Of a stretch of DNA of 64,000 nt, positions 45,488-54,579 are shown piece by piece (position 1 is the first letter of the stretch; each line of letters starts with the position of its first letter). This DNA is from DASQMT01 sp963835735. GTDB lineage: Bacteria > Actinomycetota > Thermoleophilia > Solirubrobacterales > Solirubrobacteraceae. The translations under genes and the position numbers were made by a program. The DNA lies in assembly GCA_963835735.1 (NCBI GenBank), contig CAWIGP010000002.1, positions 1,664,749 through 1,728,748 on the forward strand. Reading direction: 5' to 3'. Under the pieces are notes generated by a model. It saw only the letters and a program-made list of their open reading frames with translations, was not told where the DNA came from and ran no database searches.

Positions 45488-46249
45488 ATGACTACGCACT
45501 TCTTCAGTGACACCGCCGCCCTGCTGGGCCGATCCATGCGCCACATCACGCGCAGCCCGGACACCATCATCACGGTCGCGATCATGCCGATCGCCCTCAT
45601 GCTGCTGTTCGTATACGTGTTCGGGGGCGCGATCGACACCGGGTCGGATCAGTATGTGAACTACCTGCTGCCCGGAATCCTGCTCATCACGATCGCGATG
45701 GGCATCTCCTACACCGCATTCCGGCTCTTCACGGATATGAACAGCGGGATCTTCGAGCGATTCCAGTCCATGCCGATCGCGCGCTCGAGCGCGCTGTGGG
45801 CGCACGTGGTGACCTCAGTGGTCTCCAGTCTGATCTCGCTCGTGATCGTCGTGCTCGTCGCCCTCCTCATCGGATTCCGCTCACCGGCGGGAGTGCTGGC
45901 ATGGCTCGCCGTCGCCGGAATCCTCGTCCTGTTCACCCTGGCACTGACCTGGATCGCCGTGATCGCCGGCCTGTCCGCGAAGACCGTGGACGGCGCGGCC
46001 GCCTTCTCCTACCCGATCATCTTCCTGCCGTTCATCAGCTCGGCATTCGTGCCGACCGACGACATGCCCGGCGCGGTGCGCGCGTTCGCCGACAACCAAC
46101 CCGTGACGTCCATCGTCAACACGATCCGCGACCTGTTCACACAGCAGTCAGTCAGCGCCGACATCTGGATCGCCCTCGCCTGGTGCCTCGGCATCCTCGT
46201 CGTCGCGTACGCCCTCGCCATGGCCACCTACCACCGCAGGATCGGCTAA
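45488..46249 (+). CDS. ABC-2 type transporter permease
   Basis: 253 residues with six membrane helices (TVAIMPIALMLLFVYVFGGA, YLLPGILLITIAMGISYTA, LVIVVLVALLIGF, VAGILVLFTLALTWIAVIAG). DrrB-like, including the stretch QSMPIARSSALWAHVV. Last gene of the PadR unit. Forms the channel with the preceding ATPase. The 293 bases after it hold no recognisable gene. Confidence 0.9.
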   Translation: MTTHFFSDTAALLGRSMRHITRSPDTIITVAIMPIALMLLFVYVFGGAIDTGSDQYVNYLLPGILLITIAMGISYTAFRLFTDMNSGIFERFQSMPIARSSALWAHVVTSVVSSLISLVIVVLVALLIGFRSPAGVLAWLAVAGILVLFTLALTWIAVIAGLSAKTVDGAAAFSYPIIFLPFISSAFVPTDDMPGAVRAFADNQPVTSIVNTIRDLFTQQSVSADIWIALAWCLGILVVAYALAMATYHRRIG

Positions 46250-46464
46250 GACGAAGCGCGGAGCCGACCGGCGACGCACTCGCCCCGACTGCTGATGCGG
46301 GCGTCCTGCGGTGTCCCGGTTGTCGCCCCTGACCGGGCGGTTCATCGGGCGGGTCTTGCGGGACACGCGCCAGCGAGCGGCCGTCAAGAGGGACGATCGT
46401 CGGGCACAACGCCTGCAAGGGGTTCCCGCGACGCGACGATCTGTGAGTTGAATGAGTGATTCCA

Positions 46465-46492
46465 TGTCGAGAAGCCCTGACCGGCTCCGCTC
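46465..46492 (+). promoter_or_regulatory. Candidate ECF42-dependent promoter
   Basis: TGTCGA at 46465-46470 matches the -35 element I recall for ECF42 promoters. After 17 bases comes CGCTC, a weak match to the CGA/TC-type -10. It lies 73 bases before the YciI gene that precedes the sigma factor, so it would give autoregulation. Confidence 0.4.
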
Positions 46493-46542
46493 ACCGGGTG
46501 AAGGGCCTCGACAGGCGCGGCCCACGACACCAGGAGACCACC

Positions 46543-46953
46543 ATGCCGAAGTACCTGCTTCTCAAGCACTACCGCGGCGGCCCGGAGCCGCACCATCCCT
46601 TCCCCCCGATGGACCAGTGGGCCCCTGAGGATGTGGAGGCGCACTTCGCGTTCCTCAAGCACGTCGGCGAGTTGCTCAGGGAGAACGGCGAGTACGTCGA
46701 CGGGCAGGCGCTCACGCCGGCGCAGACCTGGGTGCGCTACGGCGGCCCGGACGCCGCGCCCGTCACCACCGACGGCCCGCTGCCCGAGACCAGCGATCTC
46801 GTGGCGGGCTGGTACATGGTGGACGTGGAGTCGCACGAGCGCGCGGTCGAGCTCGCGGCCTACATCTCCTCCGAGCCCGGCCCGGGCGGGGGCCCGCTGT
46901 ACGAGTGGATCGACGTCCGGGAGGTCATGTCCGAGGCGCCCTCGGACGACTGA
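46543..46953 (+). CDS. YciI/DGPF-domain protein, partner of the ECF42 sigma factor
   Basis: 136 residues from ATG 46543. A ferredoxin-like fold (MPKYLLLKHYRGGPEPHHPF, then PVTTDGPLPETSDLVAGWYM, with the TDGP sequence standing at the DGPF position). Seven bases separate it from the sigma gene. DGPF proteins are the standard partners and targets of ECF42 factors; their biochemical role is unknown. Confidence 0.88.
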   Translation: MPKYLLLKHYRGGPEPHHPFPPMDQWAPEDVEAHFAFLKHVGELLRENGEYVDGQALTPAQTWVRYGGPDAAPVTTDGPLPETSDLVAGWYMVDVESHERAVELAAYISSEPGPGGGPLYEWIDVREVMSEAPSDD

Positions 46954-46959
46954 CCCGAC

Positions 46960-48165
46960 GTGATCGACGAGCCGACCCAACCGCTGGACGAGGGCGCGCT
47001 ACGCGGGGTCGGGCGGGATCTCATTCCTCGGGTGCTCGCCGGCCTGGTGCGGCGAGGCGAGGACTTCGATGCCGCCGAGGACGCGTTGCAGGAGGCGCTG
47101 CTGGAGGCACTGCGGGTGTGGCCCGACCACCCGCCGCGCGACCCGCGCGCGTGGCTGGCGACGGTCGCGACCCGGCGGCTCGTCGACGCCCGCCGCAGCG
47201 AGGCCGCCCGTCACCGCCGCGAGGAGGAGACGTACGCCGAGCCGTCGCGGCCCGCCTCCACCGAGGAGGGCGACGACACCCTCTTCCTGCTCTTCTGCTG
47301 CTGTCATTCCGACCTCGCGCCCGCCTCCCAGGTGGCGCTGACCCTGCGCGCCGTCGGCGGCCTCACCACCCGGGAGATCGCCGACGCCTTCTACGTGCCG
47401 GAGGCGACGATGGCGCAGCGGATCAGCCGGGCCAAGCGCGCCCTGCGGGGGCGCCGCCTGGACCAGCCCGGTGACCTCGCCGTCGTGCTGCGCGTGCTCT
47501 ACCTCGTCTACACGGCCGGCCACGCGGGCCGGGTGGACCTGGCGCGCGAGGCGATCCGGCTGGCCCGCCAACTCACCCTCGCCACCGAGGAACCGGAGGC
47601 GCGCGGGCTGCTCGCGCTGATGCTCCTCAACCACGCCCGGCTCGCGGCGCGATTCGACTCACAGGGTCGGATCGTCACGCTCGATCGGCAGGACCGTGGC
47701 CTGTGGGACACCCGCGAGATCGCCGAGGGCGTGCGCGTCCTGCAATCGGCGCTGGCCTCCCATCGCCCCGGGCGCTACCAGATCGAGGCCGCCATCGCCG
47801 CCCTGCACGACGACGCGGCCAGCGCCGAGGAGACCGACTGGCCGCAGATCCTCGCCTGGTACGACGACCTCGTCGCCCTCACCGACGACCCGGTGCGCCA
47901 GGACCCCGCCGCCGTGCTCGGCCGCGCGGTCGCGATCGGCCACGTCCTCGGTCCCGCCGCGGGGCTGCTCGAGACCGATCGGCTGCGCGACGTGCTCGGC
48001 GACCGCCACCGGTGGCATGCCGTCCGCGGCCACCTGCACGAGCTCTACGGCGACCTGCCCGCTGCCGCCACGGCGTACGTCGAGGCCGCCCGGCGCGCGA
48101 CGAACGTCGCCGAGCGCGACCACCTGGTCCGTCAGGCCGCCCGCGCTCGCGCCGCCGAGCTGTAG
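46960..48165 (+). CDS. ECF42-type RNA polymerase sigma factor with C-terminal TPR-like domain
   Basis: 401 residues from GTG 46960. Region 2 is DAAEDALQEALLEALRVWPD with PRAWLATVATRRLVDARR; region 4 is ASQVALTLRAVGGLTTREIA, then YVPEATMAQRISRAKRAL. The remaining ~220 residues are helical and TPR-like (RYQIEAAIAALHDDAASAE, ending VAERDHLVRQAARARAAEL). This extension, used for regulation instead of an anti-sigma factor, defines ECF42. Paired with the YciI gene just upstream. Confidence 0.92.
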   Translation: MIDEPTQPLDEGALRGVGRDLIPRVLAGLVRRGEDFDAAEDALQEALLEALRVWPDHPPRDPRAWLATVATRRLVDARRSEAARHRREEETYAEPSRPASTEEGDDTLFLLFCCCHSDLAPASQVALTLRAVGGLTTREIADAFYVPEATMAQRISRAKRALRGRRLDQPGDLAVVLRVLYLVYTAGHAGRVDLAREAIRLARQLTLATEEPEARGLLALMLLNHARLAARFDSQGRIVTLDRQDRGLWDTREIAEGVRVLQSALASHRPGRYQIEAAIAALHDDAASAEETDWPQILAWYDDLVALTDDPVRQDPAAVLGRAVAIGHVLGPAAGLLETDRLRDVLGDRHRWHAVRGHLHELYGDLPAAATAYVEAARRATNVAERDHLVRQAARARAAEL

Positions 48166-48254
48166 GAAGGTCGTCTCACTGTGCGTTCTCCGCCCGGACG
48201 GCGGCACCCCAAGTCCCACCACCCGCAGCTCACCGACTCCAAAGAAGGAAGGTC

Positions 48255-48420
48255 GTGGACGCGCAAGGGATCACCGAACAACTCGAGCATCCCGGTGCCC
48301 GGAACCTGCCGCCTCCGCGACGCGGCTCCGGTTCGCCTACAACGGATCAGACGGCTTCCCGCGAGTAACCCAATCGGGTTCTACTGGAACCGCAGTGGGC
48401 ACAGCGCTAGGGCCGTGATG
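48255..48420 (+). pseudogene. N-terminal fragment of a pyridoxamine 5'-phosphate oxidase-family protein
   Basis: GTG 48255 with AAGGAAGG upstream starts DAQGITEQLEHPGARNL. The following sequence is recognisable in other frames: TRLRFAYNGSDGFPRV and PIGFYWNRSGHSA. These are consecutive pieces of the PPOX fold N-terminus, so several indels broke it. The homology ends about 40 bases before the tRNA fragment; the C-terminal two thirds are missing. Confidence 0.6.
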
Positions 48421-48463
48421 CCGGCCCTGTAACCAGGAAACCCGCCGGAGCGACTCTCCGAGA

Positions 48464-48507
48464 TGGGCGCGGCGGGTTTCGAACCTGCGACCTCTCGCGT
48501 GTGAAGC
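48464..48507 (-). other. 3' half of a tRNA-Val (CAC) gene; probable attachment site
   Basis: On the minus strand the sequence runs from GCTTCACACGCGAG (anticodon loop TTCACAC and 3' stem) through the T-arm with GGTTCGAAA to the acceptor end CCGCGCCCA. The 5' half (D-arm, acceptor 5' strand) is absent at 48508 and above, and the T-stem has one mismatch. A tRNA 3' end without its 5' half is what remains at one side of an integrated element. By this logic the element would lie at higher coordinates. Confidence 0.65.
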
Positions 48508-48583
48508 ATGGCGTTCGTGGGACTTCTGGGCACCGAAATGCCTGCAAATCCCACCAAACAGTCGCGCCGCGAAATGCCCGGGG

Positions 48584-48636
48584 TTGGGCCTGGTATGGCC
48601 CAATACGGCGGGGTTTGGCCCAACGAATGGCCCAAC
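48584..48636. repeat. Cluster of GGCCCAA repeats beside the tRNA fragment
   Basis: TTGGGCC (48584-48590) and GGCCCAA (48597-48603) form an inverted pair; TTGGCCCAAC (48615-48624) and TGGCCCAAC (48628-48636) follow as direct copies. Four copies in 53 bases, 80 to 130 bases from the tRNA end, resemble integrase arm-type sites. No integrase gene is seen. Confidence 0.5.
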
Positions 48637-48732
48637 GGCCAGCTCTAGGACGTCGAGAGCCGGTGCGTTGCTCCGGTGACGATCGAGACGGCAACCGGTG
48701 CCTGGGTGCCGTGTCTCCCCGTGTCGCCGTGC

Positions 48733-48784
48733 TGTCAACAGGAACCGAATTCTGAGCCACTTCTGGGAATCGAAATGTGAGCCA
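48733..48784. mobile_element. End of an IS21-like element (remnant)
   Basis: TGTCAACAGG is followed by two copies of a repeat ending TGAGCCA (48753-48759 and 48778-48784), 25 bases apart, each after a GAA-rich stretch. IS21 family ends carry such spaced TGAGCCA repeats after a terminal TGT. No istA or istB is present, so only the end remains. Confidence 0.45.
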
Positions 48785-48844
48785 GTTGGTGGGTGCGAGC
48801 CGGCGTAGCCGGCGAGACCTGGCCCGTGTGGTGTCAGAGTTCTG

Positions 48845-49132
48845 TTGAGGGAGTCCGCCATCGACATCGGCGCGCACCGCTCCGATCGCCGCTCCCGCGC
48901 CGGCAAGCTGACCCGGCAAGGCTCACCGCAGCTGCGCTGGGCGCTCGATGAGGCCGCCTTGGCGGCCTGCCGACCCAACAGCCCCGACCACGCCGACTAC
49001 CTCGCGCTCAAGGCCTGCGGCCTGAGTCACACGCGCGCGTCGCTGACCATCGCGTGCAAGCTCGCCCGGCGCTCCTACCACGTGCTGCACGAACTCGGCC
49101 CCGCCGCGCTGGAGCCGATCGCGACCACCTGA
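48845..49132 (+). pseudogene. C-terminal fragment of an IS110-family transposase
   Basis: 95 residues. RAGKLTRQGSPQLRWALDEA and LSHTRASLTIACKLARRSYH match the C-terminal transposase_20 region of IS110 enzymes. The N-terminal DEDD catalytic domain is gone. The fragment starts abruptly just after the IS21-like end. Confidence 0.75.
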
Positions 49133-49592
49133 CCCGAGTCCAGGTCTGCTCCGTCACGCCCGACACTCCCGATGACTTCCACGCTTCCGGCCAGCTCCCG
49201 CAACTGCCGCGGCTCCCGCCCCCGGGCGGCGGCCCACCAAAGACCGAGCGGCCGGAGTCACTCCACCCGGACTGACCCATCAACCATCACGTCACCGACC
49301 CCCACCAGGTCGCGGACCCAGATATGGCCGGGCATCCACGGAGCCAACCGACACCCCGAACGCAACCACTCACCATCGAGCTTGACGCCGGGCCCAGTAC
49401 AGATGAGCGATAGTGCGGCACCCATGTGGCCGACCACTCCCTCCAGGCGAAGCAGGAACGCGGCGGACGAGCTGCACGGTCGCGTCCTCAACGCCGTTGC
49501 GTCGCTGACCCGAGCGCGGCGGTGAGACGCCCTGATCCCGTCGGTGGCCTCGATCAAGCGGCTCGCTGAGGCGAGTGTGGAAGCTGCGCGCG
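49133..49592. other. Intergenic, nothing recognised
   Basis: 460 bases between the transposase fragment and the kinase stop. No ORF with family features, RNA gene or clear repeat is visible. Probably transposase flank and degraded sequence. Confidence 0.5.
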
Positions 49593-52500
49593 CTAGCCGG
49601 CGGAGAGCGGCAGCGTGGCGGACACGAGCGTGCCGCCGCCGGCGGGGCTCTCGATCTCGAGCCGCCCGCCGAGCGTCGTCACCCTGTCGCGCATCCCCAC
49701 CAGCCCGTGACCATCGGGATCGGCACCTCCGGCGCCGTCGTCGCGAACCTCGATCCGCAGCATCCCGTCCGCCAGGGACGCCGTGACCTCGGCGCTTCGG
49801 GCGTCCGCGTGCTTGACGACGTTCGTCAGCGCTTCGGCCACGATGAAATACGCACTCGCCTCGATCTCGGCAGGAAGCCGCCCGGCCGCGACATCGGCTC
49901 GAACCGGCAGGGTGAGCCGTCCCACCACTGCGTCGACGCCGGCCCGGAGGCCACCCTGGGTGAGCACTGCGGGCAGGATCCCGTGTGCGAGCTCGCGCAG
50001 CTCGCGATTGCCCTGCTCCGCCTGTTCGAGCGCCTCGCCGAGCAGCGACTCGGCTTGTCCGTCTGCTTCCCGGAACGCTCGCTGAGCCAGCTTGAGCGTG
50101 ATGATCGTGTGCACGAGCCGCTGCTGCGCGCCGTCGTGCAGATCCCGCACGACCCGGCGGCGAGCCTCGTCGCCGGCGGTGAGCACGCGCGCCCGCGAGG
50201 AGATGAGCTGGTCACGGCCGTCGGCGTTCGCGATGGCGGTTTCGAGCAACTGGGCGAACTTGGCCATCCGCTCCTCGATGTCGCCCGGCGGCGACCGCTG
50301 GACGCCCCAGCTCGCGATGATCACGCCCCAGAGCCGCCCGTCGACAACGATCGGCGCTCCGACGGCCGCGCCGACCCACTCCGCAGCACGGGCGAGGTCC
50401 GCAAGTGGACCTCGCGCTCGCCGGTAATCGCCGATCCGGGCGGGCCGCCCGGTGCGCCGGACGATCGAGCTCACGTTGTCGCCCGCGTGGCTGACGCGTG
50501 TCCCCGGCGGCAACTCGCGCTCGTTCGGAACGCGATTTGCGACCACGGTTACCTCTTCGTCCGGCTCGTAACGGAGCAGCATGGAGGCGTCGGCGCCGAG
50601 CGCTCGCTCCATCTCCGCGGCCACCGCGTCCAGGACCACACTCGGCGAGCCGCCTTGCGCGACCAGCGTCGCTACCCGCCGCAGCGCGGCCTGCTCGGCG
50701 GCGAGCCGCTCCACCTCCGCACGCGACTCGGCGTTCGCGATCGCCGTCGCCACCAAGTCCGTGAAGTCGGCGAGCCGGCGCTCCATGCCGGCCGCGAGCC
50801 GACGCTCGCGCGAGCCGGCGCTGATCGCGCCCCAGAGCTCGCCCTCGACGACGATCGGGCTCGCGAGCGCGGAACGGACCCGCTCCGTCCGGACGAGCGC
50901 GGGCATGCCCGGGGCCGCCGGGTCGTCCGTGTCGAATCGTGCGGCCCGCCCGGTGCGGTGGACCTCGGCGACGATGTAGTCCGGATCCAGCTCGAGCCGC
51001 GCGCCCACCGGGTGTCGGTCGGCATTGGATCCCATGAGGGTCACCGTGCCGTCGGCCTCGAACTGGACCACGACGGAGACCTCCGCCCCGACGACCGCGT
51101 CGACCTCGTCGCACACCGCACGGAACAGCGCGTCCGACGGCACGCCCTGCGCGACCAGCGTGGCCACCCGCCGCAGCGCGCCTTGCGTGTCCGCGAGCCG
51201 GCGGAGCTCCTGGCGTGCCTGCGTGTTGGCGATCGCGGTCGCGACCAGCTCGGTGAAGTCGGCCAGGCGCCGCTCCGTGCTGGCCGGAAGCGACCGTTGC
51301 AGCGAGGCGACCGTGATCGTTCCCCACAGGTCGCCGTCGACGACGATGGGAACCGCGATCCCTGAGCGGATCCCCTCGGCCCGCACGGCGTCGGGCATTC
51401 CGGCAGCCGCTGGATCGTAGGTGTCGAAGCGCGCGGCGTCGCCCGTGGTCCGCACCGACGCGACGACGTAGCCGGCCTCGGGCTTGAAGCGGGCGCCGGG
51501 GGCTCGCCGGGCGTGATGCGCGCCCATCACCGTCGCCCACCCGTCCGCCTCGAACCGCACGATCGCGGCGGTGTCACAGCCCATCAGCGCACCCACCTCA
51601 TCGGCCACCGCGCGGAAGACCAACTCCGCCCCGGTCCCACGCGCGACGAGCGTCGCCACACGCCGCAGGGCGGCCTGCTCGGCCCCGAGCCGGCCCGCCC
51701 TCCCGCGCGATTCCGCGTTGGCGATCGCGGTGCCGACCAAGTCGGTGAACTGCGCGATGCGCGACTCGGTATCCGGCGGCAATGGCTGGAGCTGCTTGGA
51801 GTGGACGGCCAGGGCGCCCCACAATCGGCCCTCCACCCAGATCGGGCAACCGACCGACGAGCTCACGCCGAAGTTGTTGCGGACGGCCTCCGCGAACGGA
51901 CCAGGAACGCTCGCCCAGTCCTCCACTCGAGTAGCCGCGCGGCTCTCGAGAATCATCCACGCGGGGTCACCCGGCTCGACCTGCCAGCGCTCCGGCATTG
52001 GCGGGTGTTCGCCGACGGCCGCCCACGTCGCCACGGCGGTCACCGTCCCATCCTCCTCGTAGCGGATCATCCCGCCGAGGTCGGCACCGAGCAGAACGCC
52101 GACCTCGCCCGCGACCGCGCCGAACAGATCCCTCGACGGGACGTCCTGAGCAACGAGCGTCGCCACCCGCCGCAGCGCCGCCTGCTCCTCCGCCAGCACG
52201 GACAGCTCGTCGCGACTGGCCTCGAGCGAGCGCTGCGCCCGGAGCAACTCGGCCTCGACGCGCCGGCGCTCGGTCGTGTCCCGTCCGACGCTGTACACGA
52301 CGCCCCGCCCGCGCATCGAGCGCGTGCTCCACTCGAGCCACCGCACGGAGCCGTCGGCGCAGACGACGCGACCCTCGAACCGAACCAGATCGTCACCCTG
52401 CGCGAGCTGCGCCAGCGCCTCGCGCGCCGGCTCGACGTCATCCGGATGGAGGATGTCCAGAGCGGATCGCGAGAAGAGTTCCGGCTTCGAATACCCCACG

Positions 52501-52631
52501 AGCCGCACGAACGACGCGTTCACGCGCTTGAACGCGCCGTCGAAGCCGATGATCGACAGCGGGTCTGTCGAGAGCTCGAAGAACTCCTCCAGCTCGGTCT
52601 CGGGCTGCGGCACCTGTGGCGGCCTGGCCAC
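49593..52631 (-). CDS. Histidine kinase with PAS and four tandem GAF domains
   Basis: 1,012 residues, no membrane helix. A PAS domain (~10-130: DPLSIIGFDGAFKRVNASFV) is followed by four GAF domains of about 165 residues, each beginning with the same linker, AALRRVATLVA (near 152, 324, 488 and 654), and ending TAIANA or similar. Then come the HisKA_3 H-box ARRRVVRDLHDGAQQRLVHT (~835) and HATPase (EALTNVVKHADARSAEV, RDDGAGG, GHGLVGMRDRVTTLGG). The repeated linker shows internal duplication. GAFs could bind small ligands or sense light or redox. No response regulator is nearby. Confidence 0.9.
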   Translation of the reverse strand: MARPPQVPQPETELEEFFELSTDPLSIIGFDGAFKRVNASFVRLVGYSKPELFSRSALDILHPDDVEPAREALAQLAQGDDLVRFEGRVVCADGSVRWLEWSTRSMRGRGVVYSVGRDTTERRRVEAELLRAQRSLEASRDELSVLAEEQAALRRVATLVAQDVPSRDLFGAVAGEVGVLLGADLGGMIRYEEDGTVTAVATWAAVGEHPPMPERWQVEPGDPAWMILESRAATRVEDWASVPGPFAEAVRNNFGVSSSVGCPIWVEGRLWGALAVHSKQLQPLPPDTESRIAQFTDLVGTAIANAESRGRAGRLGAEQAALRRVATLVARGTGAELVFRAVADEVGALMGCDTAAIVRFEADGWATVMGAHHARRAPGARFKPEAGYVVASVRTTGDAARFDTYDPAAAGMPDAVRAEGIRSGIAVPIVVDGDLWGTITVASLQRSLPASTERRLADFTELVATAIANTQARQELRRLADTQGALRRVATLVAQGVPSDALFRAVCDEVDAVVGAEVSVVVQFEADGTVTLMGSNADRHPVGARLELDPDYIVAEVHRTGRAARFDTDDPAAPGMPALVRTERVRSALASPIVVEGELWGAISAGSRERRLAAGMERRLADFTDLVATAIANAESRAEVERLAAEQAALRRVATLVAQGGSPSVVLDAVAAEMERALGADASMLLRYEPDEEVTVVANRVPNERELPPGTRVSHAGDNVSSIVRRTGRPARIGDYRRARGPLADLARAAEWVGAAVGAPIVVDGRLWGVIIASWGVQRSPPGDIEERMAKFAQLLETAIANADGRDQLISSRARVLTAGDEARRRVVRDLHDGAQQRLVHTIITLKLAQRAFREADGQAESLLGEALEQAEQGNRELRELAHGILPAVLTQGGLRAGVDAVVGRLTLPVRADVAAGRLPAEIEASAYFIVAEALTNVVKHADARSAEVTASLADGMLRIEVRDDGAGGADPDGHGLVGMRDRVTTLGGRLEIESPAGGGTLVSATLPLSAG

Positions 52632-53070
52632 GTCGACGCGCTCCTTTCCTCCCGGTGATTATCGCTTATCGCTTCACGCGATCAGCAGCAGCGCGGAGAG
52701 CGCCGATCCAGGCGCGGCTTCGCTGTCGCATCGAGGCTTCTGTTTTGATTCGGCCGTCGGTGACGTCCGGGGGGAGCACGGGCGGCGAGTGGCGCGAGGA
52801 AGAGAATCGCCGCGCGTCGCCGCGGCCAGGATCGCGCACGCCACCTGCGGGCCGATCCGTAGTGGCGCATCAGCGCCCGGCAGCCGGACTGGGAGCGGGC
52901 GAACGCCTTGAGGTCCTGGTCGAGCGGGCCCCGTTGGGCGTTGACATGCTCGATGACCGCCAGCGCGACCGTGATCTGGCGCTGCGCCGGCCGGTGAGCG
53001 CTGTCGCTGGTCGTCGGGGGTGGATAGGCGTCGTCATCTCCTCGGCCGACGCTACTGGCCCGCCAACCCG
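52632..53070. other. Intergenic, nothing recognised
   Basis: 440 bases upstream of the kinase. Open frames here have random composition. A short direct repeat (TTATCGCTTATCGCTT) lies at 52660-52675 just upstream of the kinase start and may be part of its promoter. Confidence 0.4.
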
Positions 53071-53099
53071 CCCAGACGACTGGCCAGTGGCGGATGCGA
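53071..53099 (+). promoter_or_regulatory. Shared 29-base promoter motif, copy a
   Basis: Starts CCCAGACGACTGGCC and ends GGCGGATGCGA. It differs at two positions from the motif before the LUD operon (60581-60609). A fragment of a LUD gene follows 55 bases later. Probably a duplicated promoter. Confidence 0.6.
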
Positions 53100-53154
53100 A
53101 CCCCGCCCCACCGGCCCCACCATGACCGGCATGACCATGAAGGAGTGCCAACGG

Positions 53155-53220
53155 TGAGCACGACCCGGGCATCTGACCGCTACACCGCGCTGCCTGACGA
53201 GGAGACGCTCGCTGGACCGT
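53155..53220 (+). pseudogene. N-terminal fragment of a LUD-domain gene
   Basis: GTG 53155 begins ASDRYTALPDEETL after five residues. The intact LUD gene at 60.5 kb has ASDDYTALPDDETL at the same place. DNA similarity includes the promoter motif and continues to about 53235, where frame and similarity are lost. It is a broken copy of the LUD gene start. Confidence 0.6.
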
Positions 53221-53374
53221 CGTCGCGCGCAGGAGCCGTTCAAGGATCGGGAGCTGTTCCTCGACACGTTCGCGGCTCCGCCCCGGATCCTTTGATCGAG
53301 TCAGGCCAGACGCCCAGAGCGGCTCGCGCACTGAGAGTCGCGCATCACGCGCAGAGTAGGAGGCTCACCGAATC

Positions 53375-54568
53375 ATGTCCGACCATCTCTCAGGCCCGCG
53401 CGCCGTGGCCGATCCCGCCACCGACATCACCGACTTCTACGCTTTCCCCAGCCCGTCCCGGCCGGGTCAGCTGGTCCTCGTCATGGACGTCTTTGCCTTC
53501 GCTCGGCCGGGGGCGCTGTTCTCGGACGCCGCCAACTATCGGTTCCGCGTCCGAACCGTGACCATCCCGGCGAGCGGCCCCGGCGCGCGCTTCGCCGTCG
53601 GCATGGATGAGTACGCGATCACCTGCACGTTCGCGGCGCCGGACGGCCCCGGGCCGGCTGTGCAGGAGGGCGCGTGCACGCTTCCCAATGGTGCGTCGGT
53701 CTCCTTTCGCGTGAACGACGAGGAGGGGGGCCAGGCCCCCGGCGTGCGCGTCTTCGCCGGGTCGCGGATGGACCCCAACTTCGCAGACACTCAGGGGTAT
53801 ACGGAAACGGCGGCGACCGGGCGGCTCGCCTTCCGGGCGAAGGGCGTCAACCAGACGGCTGACGCCAACATCCTGAGCATCGTCGTCGAGCTTGACGTCG
53901 CCACGGTGCTGGGGTCCGCGCCGGGAACGCTGTTCGCCGTCGCCGCGGAAACGATCACGGCCGGCAAGGTCCCTCTGCGCCTGGAACGGTTCGGGCGTGC
54001 GTCGATCAAGAACGGTTACCTGGCGGAGTACGGAGTCGACACGGTCAACCGCGACCTCGATCTTCGTGATCTCTACAACCAGGAAGATCCATTCCAGCTT
54101 GCGCCGGACTACCTGGGCGCCTACCGCGCGCGGCTGAACGCCAACCTGCACTTCTTCGACGGCCTCGACGGAAAGATCGACTGGCCCCTGCAACCGGATG
54201 AGACTCACCCGCTGACCGAGCTGTTGCTCGCCGACTTCCAGGTCGTGGACGTCGCGAAGCCGTTCGCCGAGGATGGCTATCTCGAGATCGAGCGGGCGCT
54301 CCTGGAGGGCCGTGCGCACGCGACCTGCGGTGGTCGGTCGCTCAACAACGACGCGCAGGACACGATGGCCACGCTCATCTATACGGGGGGCAACGGCCCG
54401 CGCATCAGCGACGGCGTCGACCAAGCGACCGTGCCGGCGTCGCAGAGCTTCCCTTACCTGGCGCCGCCGAACCTCGACCCGCCCGTCGTCAACCCCGCAA
54501 TGGCCCCCTCCAAGGTCGCCGACCTGCTCGGCGTGACGAAAGCCCGGGGGATTGCTCCCCCGAGCTAA
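53375..54568 (+). CDS. DUF4331 family protein
   Basis: 397 residues. The family start is clear: SDHLSGPRAVADPATDITDF followed by YAFPSPSRPGQLVLVMDVF. Other family parts are LDVATVLG and GRSLNNDAQDTMATLIYTGG. No signal peptide is present, although many DUF4331 proteins are exported. Function unknown. First gene of a run with a TPR protein and a nickel/cobalt transporter-like gene, with only 11- and 5-base gaps. Confidence 0.9.
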   Translation: MSDHLSGPRAVADPATDITDFYAFPSPSRPGQLVLVMDVFAFARPGALFSDAANYRFRVRTVTIPASGPGARFAVGMDEYAITCTFAAPDGPGPAVQEGACTLPNGASVSFRVNDEEGGQAPGVRVFAGSRMDPNFADTQGYTETAATGRLAFRAKGVNQTADANILSIVVELDVATVLGSAPGTLFAVAAETITAGKVPLRLERFGRASIKNGYLAEYGVDTVNRDLDLRDLYNQEDPFQLAPDYLGAYRARLNANLHFFDGLDGKIDWPLQPDETHPLTELLLADFQVVDVAKPFAEDGYLEIERALLEGRAHATCGGRSLNNDAQDTMATLIYTGGNGPRISDGVDQATVPASQSFPYLAPPNLDPPVVNPAMAPSKVADLLGVTKARGIAPPS

Positions 54569-54579
54569 ACAGAACCGCG

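Noticed and set aside
48501..48755. ORF starting just after the tRNA fragment
   Set aside because: Runs through the repeat cluster and IS-like end; no domain, so coding is unlikely.
52616..53125. 169-codon ORF upstream of the four-GAF kinase
   Set aside because: Arg/Pro/Ala-rich with no motif, and it spans the promoter motif at 53071-53099.
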